A stretch of DNA of 10,232 nt from Megamonas hypermegale_A (lineage in GTDB: Bacteria > Bacillota > Negativicutes > Selenomonadales > Selenomonadaceae): the NCBI RefSeq assembly GCF_030371585.1, contig NZ_JAUDCE010000061.1; one strand, written 5' to 3'. This document shows, piece after piece, positions 1 to 7,930 of the stretch; the first letter of the stretch is position 1, and each line of letters opens with the position of its first letter. Position numbers and translations under genes: made by a program. The notes below the pieces were generated by a model. It did no database searches. It saw nothing but the letters and a program-made list of their open reading frames with translations, and was not told the origin of the DNA.

Positions 1-66
1 TGCTTTATAGGGTCGATGTTTTACTAGCATAACGGGCTATGTTGCGTAATGGAGCAATTATCGCGA

Positions 67-74
67 AAGGAGAT
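67..74 (+). promoter_or_regulatory. Ribosome binding site of rqcH
   Basis: AAGGAGAT sits 8 bases before the rqcH ATG at 83 and 4 bases before an out-of-frame ATG at 79. It supports the 83 start because the frame from 79 stops at 121-123. Confidence 0.7.
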
Positions 75-82
75 ATATATGT

Positions 83-1852
83 ATGAGTTTAGACGGCTTT
101 TCCCTGAAACCTTTAATAGATGAATTAAACGAAAAAATCGCCGGCGGGCGCATTGACCGTGTCTGTCAGCCGAATAAACAGGATATTTATTTTTATGTGC
201 GTCAGCTGGGACAGACGTATATTCTGTATCTGTCCATAAATCCGCAAAATCCGATGGTGAATATAACGGTAGTTCAGCCGGAAAATCCGCCGGAGCCGCC
301 GGTGTTCTGCATGGTTCTGCGCAAGCAGCTTGAAGGCGGACGCATTGCCTCCGTCAGCCAGTACGGACTTGACCGCATGGTGCTTATCGATGTCGACACG
401 TTGGGGCCGAAAGGCGTCATCATCACGAAAACGCTGATTGCTGAGCTTATGGGCAAATACAGCAATCTCATTTTGATGCAGGACGGGACAATCGTCGATG
501 CCTTCCGCAAAGTCGGCGAAAACAGCAGCCGCGTGCGCACCGTACTGCCGGGTCAGCAGTATGAACTGCCGCCTAAACAGGATAAGATAAATATTTTAAA
601 TACGCCTTCAGCCGATTTTATCGCGCAGGTGAAAATGTATCAGGAAGGAACGCTGTACCAGGCTGTTTTGGCCAGCGGCCTGGGATTTGGCCCTATTACG
701 GTACGCGAAATCATTTATCTTGCCGGATTGTATGATGACCTGCTCGTAAAGGATATGGACGGCAGTGATTTTCAGTCGCTTCAAAATGCTGTTGATGAGA
801 TGAAAAACTGTTATGCGCACAAAGAATTTTCGCCGACGCTGATAGTTGATAATAAGCAGAAAATCAAGGCAATGACGCCGTTTGCACTGCATATTTTTCC
901 GGAAAACAATTTTACGGTAAAAACTTTTGCAGCTGTAAACGACTTGATGGAGTATTCCAAGAAATTCGCGGGCAGCAACAATCTGCCGGAAAAAGATACG
1001 TACCGCAAAATAATTCATAACGAAATAAACCGCCTGACAAAAAAGGAAAAAATCCTGACGGAGGAGCTGGTCAAAGCCCAGAAAGCGGAAAAGCAGAAAA
1101 TCAAGGCGGATAATTTAATGACGTATCAGTATCAGTTCAAAGACCATGCCGATAAGGAAATCTCCGTGCCCAATATCTACGATGAAAACGGCACGCTCAT
1201 AAAAATCGCGCTCGATACGAAGCTTACGTTAATACAGAATGCACAGGCTTATTATAAAAAATACGACAAGCTAAAACGCTCGCAGGAAATGGTGCAGGTG
1301 CAAATCAATCACTGTCAGCGCGATAAAAAGTACGCTCAGTCGATAGAGGCAGCACTCGATACGGCTGTATCCATCGCCGATATCGAGGATATCAAACAGG
1401 AAATGATAAAAGCCGGTTTTCTGCCGCCGGAAAATAAAAAGAAAGCATCGGTTGCTCCGTCCAAGCCGTATAAATTCAGTCTGCCAAACGGCATGATTTT
1501 ATATGTAGGCAAGAACAACTATCAAAACGATAAGTTGACGTTCAAACTTGCGCATAACGACGATATCTGGCTGCACACGAAGGATATTCCGGGCTCGCAT
1601 GTCATTATCGACACGAAAGGCGAAGAAATAGACGACGATACACTGCTGCTCGCCGCCCAGATTGCCGCGTATTTTTCGAAAGCGCGCACGTCGTCTAAAG
1701 TGCCGGTTGATTACGTGCCGATACGATATGTCAAGAAACCGTCCGGCGCAAAACCGGGTTTTGTGATTTTCACCAACAATAAGACGCTCTACGTAACACC
1801 GGACGAAGAACGGATTGAGCCGATTATCAGCCGTGATTTGAACAGAAAGTAA
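83..1852 (+). CDS. rqcH: NFACT family protein RqcH, ribosome quality control (older name: fibronectin-binding protein A)
   Basis: RqcH binds the peptidyl-tRNA-blocked 50S subunit left after ribosome stalling and recruits tRNA-Ala to add a C-terminal alanine tail that marks the nascent chain for degradation; it acts in the cytosol. The 589-residue length fits the family. The N-terminal NFACT-N domain begins at the start (FSLKPLIDELNEKIAGGRIDR) and carries the Asp97-Arg98 pair (YGLDRMVL), at the same numbers as the DR pair needed for activity in Bacillus subtilis RqcH. A Lys/Glu-rich coiled-coil middle lies at about 310-430. The C-terminal NFACT-R (DUF814) domain from about residue 460 shows LPNGMILYVGKNNYQND and DDIWLHTKDIPGSHVII. 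The start at 83 has AAGGAGAT at 67-74. An out-of-frame ATG at 79 opens only 14 codons. No clear promoter is visible in the 82 bases upstream. Older annotations call such proteins fibronectin-binding; adhesion is not excluded but is not the likely core role. Confidence 0.95.
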   Translation: MSLDGFSLKPLIDELNEKIAGGRIDRVCQPNKQDIYFYVRQLGQTYILYLSINPQNPMVNITVVQPENPPEPPVFCMVLRKQLEGGRIASVSQYGLDRMVLIDVDTLGPKGVIITKTLIAELMGKYSNLILMQDGTIVDAFRKVGENSSRVRTVLPGQQYELPPKQDKINILNTPSADFIAQVKMYQEGTLYQAVLASGLGFGPITVREIIYLAGLYDDLLVKDMDGSDFQSLQNAVDEMKNCYAHKEFSPTLIVDNKQKIKAMTPFALHIFPENNFTVKTFAAVNDLMEYSKKFAGSNNLPEKDTYRKIIHNEINRLTKKEKILTEELVKAQKAEKQKIKADNLMTYQYQFKDHADKEISVPNIYDENGTLIKIALDTKLTLIQNAQAYYKKYDKLKRSQEMVQVQINHCQRDKKYAQSIEAALDTAVSIADIEDIKQEMIKAGFLPPENKKKASVAPSKPYKFSLPNGMILYVGKNNYQNDKLTFKLAHNDDIWLHTKDIPGSHVIIDTKGEEIDDDTLLLAAQIAAYFSKARTSSKVPVDYVPIRYVKKPSGAKPGFVIFTNNKTLYVTPDEERIEPIISRDLNRK

Positions 1853-1861
1853 AAATATATT

Positions 1862-1878
1862 TCAAATAACATATTTGA
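1862..1878. promoter_or_regulatory. Operator-like palindrome upstream of the M18 aminopeptidase
   Basis: TCAAATA-ACA-TATTTGA is a perfect inverted repeat with 7-bp arms and a 3-base centre. It covers the place where the -35 element would lie for the -10 box at 1890-1895. It is AT-rich and has no following T-run, so it is a poor terminator for rqcH. A repressor or activator site is possible, but no known binding consensus was matched. Confidence 0.35.
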
Positions 1879-1886
1879 GAAAAATT

Positions 1887-1895
1887 TGCTATAAT
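1887..1895 (+). promoter_or_regulatory. Extended -10 promoter of the M18 aminopeptidase
   Basis: TGCTATAAT is a perfect extended -10 motif 32 bases before the ATG at 1927. No good -35 is found at 17 bases upstream (TAACAT at 1867-1872), which is common for extended -10 promoters. It suggests that the aminopeptidase can be transcribed apart from rqcH. Confidence 0.6.
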
Positions 1896-1926
1896 AAAGA
1901 TAAATTTATTTTAAAAGGTGATTTTT

Positions 1927-3336
1927 ATGGCAAAAGAAAAAAAGAAAGATAAACAGTCTTTAAAAAAAGATGTTTGGAATAGTTATTCGGCTTCAGAAAA
2001 GAAGGCATTGGAAAAACTCTGTCTTAATTACCGCAATTTTTTAAGCCGGTGTAAAACGGAACGCGAATGCGTGAAGGAAATTATCATGCAGGCGGAAAAA
2101 TGCGGTTACAAGGATTTAAATCTTGTGCTAAACAACAAGGAATTTCTTCATGCCGGCGATAAAGTGTATGCTGTCTGCATGAAAAAATCCGTAGTACTGT
2201 TTAATATCGGCAGTGAGCCGCTGGAAAACGGCATGAACATTCTGGGAGCGCATATCGACAGCCCGCGCCTTGATATCAAGCAGAACCCGCTGTATGAAGA
2301 CGGCGGCCTTGCGTATATGGATACGCATTATTACGGCGGCATTAAAAAATATCAGTGGGTTACCGTGCCGCTCGCCATTCACGGTGTAGTGGCGAAAAAA
2401 GACGGCTCCGTCGTTGATATCGTTATCGGCGAGGATGAAGCCGACCCGGTATTCTGCGTGACGGATTTGCTCGTTCACCTGTCGCAGGAACAGATGCAGA
2501 AAAATGCCGCCAAAGTCATCGACGGGGAAAATCTGGACGTGCTGGTCGGTTCTATTCCGCTTAAAGATAGCGAAAAAGATGCTGTTAAGGCCAATGTGCT
2601 GAAAATTGTCGGCAAGAAATACGGCATTGAAGAAGAAGATTTTCTCTCGGCCGAATTGGAAGTCGTTCCGGCAGGCAAAGCGCGCGAAGCCGGTTTTGAC
2701 CGCAGCATGATAATTTCTTACGGCCAGGATGACAGGGTTTGCGCTTACACTTCGTTTGTTGCTATGCTGGAAACGAAGGAAACGGCACGCACGGCATGCT
2801 GTCTGCTCGTGGATAAAGAAGAAATCGGCTCTGTCGGCGCAACGGGAATGCAGTCGCGTTTCTTTGAAAATACGGTGGCGGAAATTTTAAATCTGCTCGG
2901 TCAGTACAGTGATTTGGCATTAAGACGTTGCCTTGCCAATTCCAAAATGCTCTCTTCCGATGTAACTTCCGCTTACGACGCATTGTATAAATCTTCTTTT
3001 GACCCGAAAAACATTGCTTATCTCGGCCGCGGTATGGCGTTCAACAAATTTACGGGTGCACGCGGCAAATCCGGTTCCAACGATGCCAATGCGGAATATC
3101 TCGGCAATATTCGCTCCATCATGGAAAAGAACAATGTTGCCATTCAGTTCTCCGAGCTCGGCCGCGTTGACCTGGGCGGCGGCGGAACGATTGCCTACAT
3201 CATGGCTCTTTACGGTATGCAGGTAATCGACAGCGGCGTTGCCGTGCTCAATATGCATGCTCCATGGGAAATAACGAGCAAAATCGACGTTTACGAAACG
3301 AAAAAAGGCTACAGTGCCTTTTTGAAAGACGCTTAA
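1927..3336 (+). CDS. M18 family aminopeptidase (aspartyl aminopeptidase type)
   Basis: This is a zinc-dependent cytosolic aminopeptidase that removes N-terminal residues, in this family often Asp or Glu, from peptides. The 469 residues match bacterial M18 length. The family metal and catalytic motifs are in order: GAHIDSPR (His109, Asp111), GQDDRVCAY (Asp268/Asp269), DKEEIGSVGATG (Glu298 likely catalytic, Glu299 metal), SSDVTSAYD (Asp345) and NMHAPWE (His444). The N-terminus is Lys-rich with no signal peptide. ATG at 1927 is preferred: AAAAGGTG at 1913-1920 serves as ribosome binding site, and the in-frame GTG at 1918 lies inside that site, so starting there is unlikely. The gene lies 74 bp after rqcH with its own extended -10 promoter and ends at a strong terminator. 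Exact substrate preference cannot be read from sequence. Confidence 0.95.
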   Translation: MAKEKKKDKQSLKKDVWNSYSASEKKALEKLCLNYRNFLSRCKTERECVKEIIMQAEKCGYKDLNLVLNNKEFLHAGDKVYAVCMKKSVVLFNIGSEPLENGMNILGAHIDSPRLDIKQNPLYEDGGLAYMDTHYYGGIKKYQWVTVPLAIHGVVAKKDGSVVDIVIGEDEADPVFCVTDLLVHLSQEQMQKNAAKVIDGENLDVLVGSIPLKDSEKDAVKANVLKIVGKKYGIEEEDFLSAELEVVPAGKAREAGFDRSMIISYGQDDRVCAYTSFVAMLETKETARTACCLLVDKEEIGSVGATGMQSRFFENTVAEILNLLGQYSDLALRRCLANSKMLSSDVTSAYDALYKSSFDPKNIAYLGRGMAFNKFTGARGKSGSNDANAEYLGNIRSIMEKNNVAIQFSELGRVDLGGGGTIAYIMALYGMQVIDSGVAVLNMHAPWEITSKIDVYETKKGYSAFLKDA

Positions 3337-3340
3337 ATAA

Positions 3341-3392
3341 AAAAGACGATACTTGTTCAGGAGAAATTTCTGCTGGATAAGCATCGTCTTTT
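3341..3392. terminator. Bidirectional rho-independent terminator between convergent genes
   Basis: The outer stem AAAAGACGAT (3341-3350) pairs perfectly with ATCGTCTTTT (3383-3392). After one mismatch it continues inward as nine pairs including two G-U (3352-3360 with 3373-3381), another mismatch, and then pairing at 3362-3365/3368-3371. T-rich tails follow on both strands: TTATTTTTATTATTTTTATG to the right and, read leftward, TTTTTTATTT. The hairpin lies 4 bp after the aminopeptidase stop and 13 bp past the stop of the leftward transporter gene, so it probably ends both transcripts. Confidence 0.8.
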
Positions 3393-3405
3393 ATTTTTAT
3401 TATTT

Positions 3406-4668
3406 TTATGCGGTAATGACGAGAGCATAAAACAGAGCGAAATAATTTATCGCCATAGCGTACGGCAGCACTTTTTTGATTACGAGATTATTGTCTACCT
3501 GAGCGTACTGCATTACGGCGATGTTCTGCACTTCTATCGGGTCCATTATTTTACGCAGCGTGTTGAGCGATAAAAGCGCCATGCCGAGCACCATCGGGTT
3601 CAGCGTCGTCGAAGCCATTATTACGGAGCTTAAACCTGCTCCCATGCCCTGCATATTGAACGGTCCTTTGTACAGAACGAGCGGCGTCAAAATCGTGAAG
3701 AACAGCAGACATTCCGTGGCGGTCTTCGGCATTAAAGACAATAGCAGCGGCGCCATTAAATCCACGACGGCCTGCGTCTTGACGGCGTGCATGAAAATTC
3801 CCACGGCTGACAGCAGCACGATGACATCAACCGATTTGGCGATGGCTTCCTGTAAGGAAAATAGTAAATTCATAAACGGTTTTTTTGCGCCGATGGCCAG
3901 AAAACCGTACGACAAAGTCAGGATAAGACTGCATTCGATATTGATTTTTAGCGCCAGGACGAATACGACAGGCATTACCACCATACAGAGCAGTTTATAA
4001 TTCAGCCGCCGCTTAGCTGTTTTTTGCCGAAAGACGGGATTTACTCTGCCGCTGTTCAGACTGAGATATACCACGACGGCAATGATACATAAAAACGCCA
4101 TTATATGATAAAATTCTTTTACACTGGCGGAGTCAAGGCTCAGTAAACCGGCATACAGCAAATGGTAGCCGGGATTTAAACAGCTGCCGAGCCCCGTTGC
4201 TAGTAGCAGCAGCGATACAGCTGTCTGTTTGTTGAAGCCTGCTTTGAGCAATAGCGGCAGGAAAAGTATGGCCGACAGCATAAGTGCGCCGATGTGCATA
4301 ATTACGGCAGAAAACAGTACCGTCAGCACCGTGATGAGCCAGACGGCGCACTGCGGTTTTTCCGCCAGATAGTAGCGGCATAGATAATCAAGTTCGTCCT
4401 TAATGCCGTATTTAAGCAGGAAATCGGCAAACATCATGCTCAAAACGTAGATGAACATCGGTTCAGCCAGATTTATGACGCCGCCGACTATGACGAAATC
4501 AGCGATATTCTCACTGCCGCCCGTAAGCGGCACGCCCGCCAGCAGTGCCGTAATAATGCCGAAAGCGGGCAGAGCACGCACGAATTCTATTTTTCTGACG
4601 ATAATCAGTCCCGCCGTTACCAAAAACATTATGAAAACTATTACAGACAATAATGTAAAATTTTCCAT
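3406..4668 (-). CDS. Polytopic inner-membrane transporter, probably ion transporter (IT) superfamily
   Basis: The 420-residue protein is almost all hydrophobic, with about 10-12 predicted membrane spans starting at residue 5 (TLLSVIVFIMFLVTAGLII) and short charged loops such as QKTAKRRLNYK near the middle. Glycine/proline/asparagine-rich breaks within membrane regions, GLGSCLNPGYH (first half) and LYKGPFNMQGMGAGL (second half), suggest a two-repeat fold with re-entrant segments as in carboxylate and gluconate transporters of the IT superfamily. The substrate is unknown. The ATG has no convincing ribosome binding site, only GATGATGAT before it, and an in-frame TGA lies 7 codons upstream, so no earlier start exists. 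The gene starts 39 bp after the stop of the secreted DUF3298-type protein, and no terminator lies between them. They are likely co-transcribed, and translation may depend on coupling. Confidence 0.7.
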   Translation of the reverse strand: MENFTLLSVIVFIMFLVTAGLIIVRKIEFVRALPAFGIITALLAGVPLTGGSENIADFVIVGGVINLAEPMFIYVLSMMFADFLLKYGIKDELDYLCRYYLAEKPQCAVWLITVLTVLFSAVIMHIGALMLSAILFLPLLLKAGFNKQTAVSLLLLATGLGSCLNPGYHLLYAGLLSLDSASVKEFYHIMAFLCIIAVVVYLSLNSGRVNPVFRQKTAKRRLNYKLLCMVVMPVVFVLALKINIECSLILTLSYGFLAIGAKKPFMNLLFSLQEAIAKSVDVIVLLSAVGIFMHAVKTQAVVDLMAPLLLSLMPKTATECLLFFTILTPLVLYKGPFNMQGMGAGLSSVIMASTTLNPMVLGMALLSLNTLRKIMDPIEVQNIAVMQYAQVDNNLVIKKVLPYAMAINYFALFYALVITA

Positions 4669-4707
4669 GATATCATCATCGCTTTTTCAATTTTTATTCA
4701 GAATAAA

Positions 4708-5373
4708 TTATTTTTCCGTGTTGACGGCAGCCGGATTGTTGATTTCGTTCACCTGCGCTATCGTTTCCGGCGACACCACGATTTTGCAGGCACCGGCTTC
4801 CTCCGGCATCAAATCGCCCGGCTGATATAAAAGACCGATGGAGCCGTCATGGCAGATGAAATAATTGTCGCTGACGTACGGAATAGGCACTTCCAGATTG
4901 ACGCCGTTGTCAAGCCCGTCCACCGCGTAGGCTCTGCTGTGATTTAGAGCATCCTGGAGCTGGTCGAGCGTAATCGTCAGATAGCGGGTAACAGGTACGC
5001 GTTCGCCGGTATGCTTATCGTACGTTATTGTATATCCTTTTAAATTGGACTGACTGGAAAAACGGCGCGTCGTGTTTACGTAGAACATCAGCGATACGAT
5101 ATTGTCATCTTCGTACTTTTCGTAATAAGTCATGTCCGCTTTACTGTAAATCTGATTATCCACCTGATTTTTCAGCTCCTGTGCCTGAGCGAGGATATCG
5201 TCATTTATTTTCTCCCGGATTTTTTTGCTGTCTATTTGAACGATAGGGTATGTAACCTGACATGTGTTGGCATCATTTGTTAAAAAACCGTTTGTCACAC
5301 CGGCAAAGCTGACAGACGGTGCGCTTCCCGTAAGCAGCAGGGAAATGATACCTGCGACTAAAATTTTCTTCAT
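4708..5373 (-). CDS. Secreted DUF3298/DUF4163-like protein
   Basis: The 221-residue exported protein begins MKKILVAGIISLLLTGSAPS, a classic signal peptide with probable cleavage after VSFA (residue 24). The mature part has the DUF4163/DUF3298 layout seen in RsiV-type anti-sigma factors and PdaC: an N-terminal half with VTYPIVQI and an amphipathic helix, then NIVSLMFYVN and GYTITYDKHTGERV, and a C-terminal DUF3298 part ending with YFICHDGSIGLLYQPGDLMPEEAG and ACKIVVSP. No membrane anchor follows the signal, so it is not an RsiV-like anti-sigma factor, and no deacetylase domain is present. It probably sits in the periplasm or at the cell surface; its role is unknown. ATG at 5373 is chosen over one 11 codons upstream because GGAGGG lies 7 bases before it and the signal peptide then starts properly. 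Confidence 0.75.
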   Translation of the reverse strand: MKKILVAGIISLLLTGSAPSVSFAGVTNGFLTNDANTCQVTYPIVQIDSKKIREKINDDILAQAQELKNQVDNQIYSKADMTYYEKYEDDNIVSLMFYVNTTRRFSSQSNLKGYTITYDKHTGERVPVTRYLTITLDQLQDALNHSRAYAVDGLDNGVNLEVPIPYVSDNYFICHDGSIGLLYQPGDLMPEEAGACKIVVSPETIAQVNEINNPAAVNTEK

Positions 5374-5413
5374 AGAAAATCCCTCCATTGTTTTTATAAA
5401 ATTCATTGTTTAT

Positions 5414-5419
5414 ATTATA
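5414..5419 (-). promoter_or_regulatory. Possible -10 box for the secreted protein/transporter operon
   Basis: Read leftward, a perfect TATAAT lies 41 bases before the ATG at 5373. The expected -35 position (5437-5442, TACTAT) is poor and falls in a small inverted repeat, ATACT-GAAT-AGTAT (5430-5443). The region is AT-rich, so a chance match is possible. Confidence 0.35.
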
Positions 5420-5454
5420 AAACAAAAAAATACTGAATAGTATATTTTTCTCCG

Positions 5455-5488
5455 AAAAAAAGCGTACAGAAATTTATCTGTACGCTTT
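5455..5488 (-). terminator. Rho-independent terminator of pcrA
   Basis: The leftward reading gives AAAGCGTACAGA, loop TAAATT and TCTGTACGCTTT, a 12-bp perfect stem followed by a run of T (complement of A at 5455-5461). It begins within 5 bases of the pcrA stop codon at 5493 and separates pcrA from the secreted-protein operon. Confidence 0.85.
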
Positions 5489-5492
5489 GCTC

Positions 5493-7745
5493 TTATATTT
5501 TTGTAATCGGTGCGTATTTCTGCATTAATGCTTTTATGCCTTCGCCCGGGAAGGCGATTTTCAGTTCCACTTCTTCACCGCTGCCTTTTACGGAAACGAT
5601 AGTGCCGATACCCCATTTGGCGTGTTTGGCCTTGTCGCCGACTTTCCATTTCACGGATAAATCGGGACGGATGGTTGTGCCTGCCGGTTTTACGGCTTTA
5701 GCTCTGTCGTTGATGCTTGGAGCGGCTTTGCCGAATACTCTGCCCGCGGAGTAGCTGTTATCCGTATTTTTGTACGAACTGTAGCGGCTGCCTAAACCGC
5801 TGCCGAAGCCCAGCGGCTGTTTCGCCTCTTTTTCTTCCAGATATTGAGCAGGAATTTCGCTGATGAAGCGGGAAGGTTCATAGCTTACGCCGCGGCCGAA
5901 AATCATGCGTCTTTGCGCGTTCGTGATGTATAATTTGCGTTCGGCGCGTGTAATGCCTACGTAGCAGGTGCGCCGTTCCTCCTCGATTTCCGCTTCATTC
6001 ATAAGGGTGCGTGCATGCGGGAACAGTCCTTCTTCCATGCCGACCAGAAATACAATCGGAAATTCCAGCCCCTTGGCCGAGTGCATCGTCATGAGCGTTA
6101 CGCTGTCGCCCTCGATGTCGGCGTTGTCGATATCGGATACAAGCGACACGGTGCTTAAAAAGTTTTCCAGCGTCGGCTCTTCATTCGTAGTTTCAAAATT
6201 TTTCGCCACGCTCAAAAGTTCCTGTATATTTTCCAGACGTGTCTGATTTTCGATTTTATTTTCCTTTTCCAGCTCGGCTACGTAACCGGATTTGTCCATG
6301 ACTTTTTCAATCAGTTCATGCACCGGTACTTGCAGCGACAAAGTGCTCATTTCCATAATGAATTCGGCAAATGAGGTCAAGGCGTGTTTTGCCTTCGGCG
6401 TAATCGGAGCCGTTTCCGGGGCGGATACGGCATCAAACAGCGTCATATTGTACATATCGGCAAATTCCGCCAATTTGTTCATCGTTACAGCGCCCAGCGA
6501 ACGTTTCGGCACATTGATTATGCGCAGCAGGCTGACTGTGTCCTCCGGATTGTAGATAAGACGCAGATAGGCCAGAATGTCTTTAATTTCCTTGCGGTCG
6601 TAGAATTTGAGCCCGCCGACCATAGTGTACGGTACGCCCGCGTGCATGAAGCCTTCTTCCAGCGCGCGCGACTGAGCGTTGGTGCGGTACAGTACTGCCA
6701 TGTCGCCGTAAGAGGCATTGAACAGCGTTTTCTGCTTTACAGCTTCGCGGGTGATGAAATTCGCCTCGTCGCGTTCATCGCTTGCCGTATAGTGAATGAT
6801 TTTTTCGCCCTGCGGATTATTCGTCCAGAGCTCTTTTGGCTTGCGGTCGATATTGTGTTCAATGACGCTGTTGGCGGCGTTTAAAATCGTCTTTGTCGAG
6901 CGGTAATTCTGCTCCAGTTTTATCACGGCAGCTTCCGGATAATCCTTTTCAAAATCCATGATATTGCGGATATCCGCACCGCGCCAGCCGTAGATGGACT
7001 GGTCAGCATCGCCCACCACGCAGAGATTGCGGTATTTTCCGGCGAGCAGTGCCGTCAGCTGATATTGAGCGCCGTTCGTATCCTGATATTCATCCACGAG
7101 AATGTACTGAAATCTGTCCTGATATTTTTCTCTGATATCGCCGTGTTCTTTTAAGACTTTTACGGCGAGCATGAGCAAATCATCAAAATCAAGCGCATTA
7201 TTTTCGAGCAGATGCTGTTGATAAACGTCGTAGATTTCCGCAACCTTGCGGGCGAAGAAATCGCTTGCATCGCGGGCAAATTCCGCCGGTGAAAGCATCA
7301 TATTCTTGGCGTTGGAAATCGTCGATTGCACTGCATACGGTGCGTACTGTTTTTCGTCGAGATTTAATTCCTTCAGGCAGTTTTTTATCAATGTCTGCGC
7401 ATCGGCAGTATCATAGATGACAAAATTTTTCTTGTAAATGCCGAGTGCTTCGATTTCAAAACGCAGAAAACGCGCGCAGAAGGAGTGAAACGTGGTGAGC
7501 CATACGTATTTCGCTTTTTCGCCAATCATATTGTCGACACGCTGGCGCATTTCCGTCGCCGCTTTGTTGGTGAAAGTAATCGCCAGAATATTGTACGGCG
7601 ACACGCCTTTTTCCAAAAGAGCCGCAATCTTGCAGGTCAAAACCTTCGTCTTGCCCGAGCCCGCTCCCGCCATGATGAGCAGCGGTCCGTCCATATGTGC
7701 CACAGCCTGCGCCTGCGCAGGGTTTAATCCATCGTATATGTTCAA
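5493..7745 (-). CDS. pcrA: ATP-dependent DNA helicase PcrA (UvrD/Rep family, superfamily 1)
   Basis: PcrA is a 3'-5' helicase for nucleotide excision repair, rolling-circle plasmid replication and removal of RecA and RNA polymerase from DNA. With a TTG start it has 750 residues. The SF1A motifs are all present: Walker A GAGSGKT (27-33), FTNKAA (Ia), VDEYQDT with Asp218/Glu219 (II), GDADQSIYGWRG with Gln249 (III), EQNYRST with Arg282 (IV), TMHSAKGLEFP (V) and YVGITRAE with Arg600 (VI). Residues 699-750 form the Tudor-like RNA polymerase-binding domain (KWKVGDKAKHAKWGIGTIV). TTG at 7745 is preferred because GGAGG lies 8 bases before it and gives the usual short N-terminus (NIYDGLNPAQ). ATG at 7760 precedes that site and has only AAAGAA before it. 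An ATG at 7826 would add 27 residues unlike the family and overlaps a repeat. Confidence 0.96.
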   Translation of the reverse strand: MNIYDGLNPAQAQAVAHMDGPLLIMAGAGSGKTKVLTCKIAALLEKGVSPYNILAITFTNKAATEMRQRVDNMIGEKAKYVWLTTFHSFCARFLRFEIEALGIYKKNFVIYDTADAQTLIKNCLKELNLDEKQYAPYAVQSTISNAKNMMLSPAEFARDASDFFARKVAEIYDVYQQHLLENNALDFDDLLMLAVKVLKEHGDIREKYQDRFQYILVDEYQDTNGAQYQLTALLAGKYRNLCVVGDADQSIYGWRGADIRNIMDFEKDYPEAAVIKLEQNYRSTKTILNAANSVIEHNIDRKPKELWTNNPQGEKIIHYTASDERDEANFITREAVKQKTLFNASYGDMAVLYRTNAQSRALEEGFMHAGVPYTMVGGLKFYDRKEIKDILAYLRLIYNPEDTVSLLRIINVPKRSLGAVTMNKLAEFADMYNMTLFDAVSAPETAPITPKAKHALTSFAEFIMEMSTLSLQVPVHELIEKVMDKSGYVAELEKENKIENQTRLENIQELLSVAKNFETTNEEPTLENFLSTVSLVSDIDNADIEGDSVTLMTMHSAKGLEFPIVFLVGMEEGLFPHARTLMNEAEIEEERRTCYVGITRAERKLYITNAQRRMIFGRGVSYEPSRFISEIPAQYLEEKEAKQPLGFGSGLGSRYSSYKNTDNSYSAGRVFGKAAPSINDRAKAVKPAGTTIRPDLSVKWKVGDKAKHAKWGIGTIVSVKGSGEEVELKIAFPGEGIKALMQKYAPITKI

Positions 7746-7811
7746 AAGAAAGTCCTCCATTTCTTTTTTTAGAAATTGTTTTAAAGAAATTTTATTAAAG
7801 AGAGTGCCGTT

Positions 7812-7865
7812 CAGCGCAATATACAAAAAGAGAATGGTTTATTAGTTTATTTCTATATTGCGCTG
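7812..7865. repeat. Inverted repeat with 12-bp perfect arms upstream of pcrA
   Basis: CAGCGCAATATA (7812-7823) is matched by TATATTGCGCTG (7854-7865) around a 30-base AT-rich centre. It lies about 70-120 bp upstream of the pcrA start and may form a hairpin in a long pcrA leader, or be the left edge of the repeat cluster that continues rightward. Confidence 0.7.
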
Positions 7866-7899
7866 GGCAATTTTTCTTTGAGGGCAAAGAAAAGTTGCC
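7866..7899. repeat. 15-bp stem hairpin, directly abutting the previous inverted repeat
   Basis: GGCAATTTTTCTTTG (7866-7880) pairs with CAAAGAAAAGTTGCC (7885-7899) with one T-G pair and a four-base loop AGGG. A second, competing pairing exists between GAGGG at 7880-7884 and CCCTC at 7910-7914. Confidence 0.75.
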
Positions 7900-7930
7900 G
7901 AAAAAGAAACCCTCAGGTTCGTAGCCCATA

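Noticed and set aside
1918..1926. GTG start adding three residues to the aminopeptidase
   Set aside because: The GTG is part of the AAAAGGTG ribosome binding site for the ATG at 1927.
4669..4707. Terminator between the secreted protein and the transporter
   Set aside because: Only TTTATTC-A-GAATAAA is found, with a one-base centre, no GC content in the stem and no proper U-run.
7492..7845. Rightward frame of 117 codons over the start of pcrA
   Set aside because: It lies antisense to the conserved Walker A region of pcrA; no ribosome binding site or family features.
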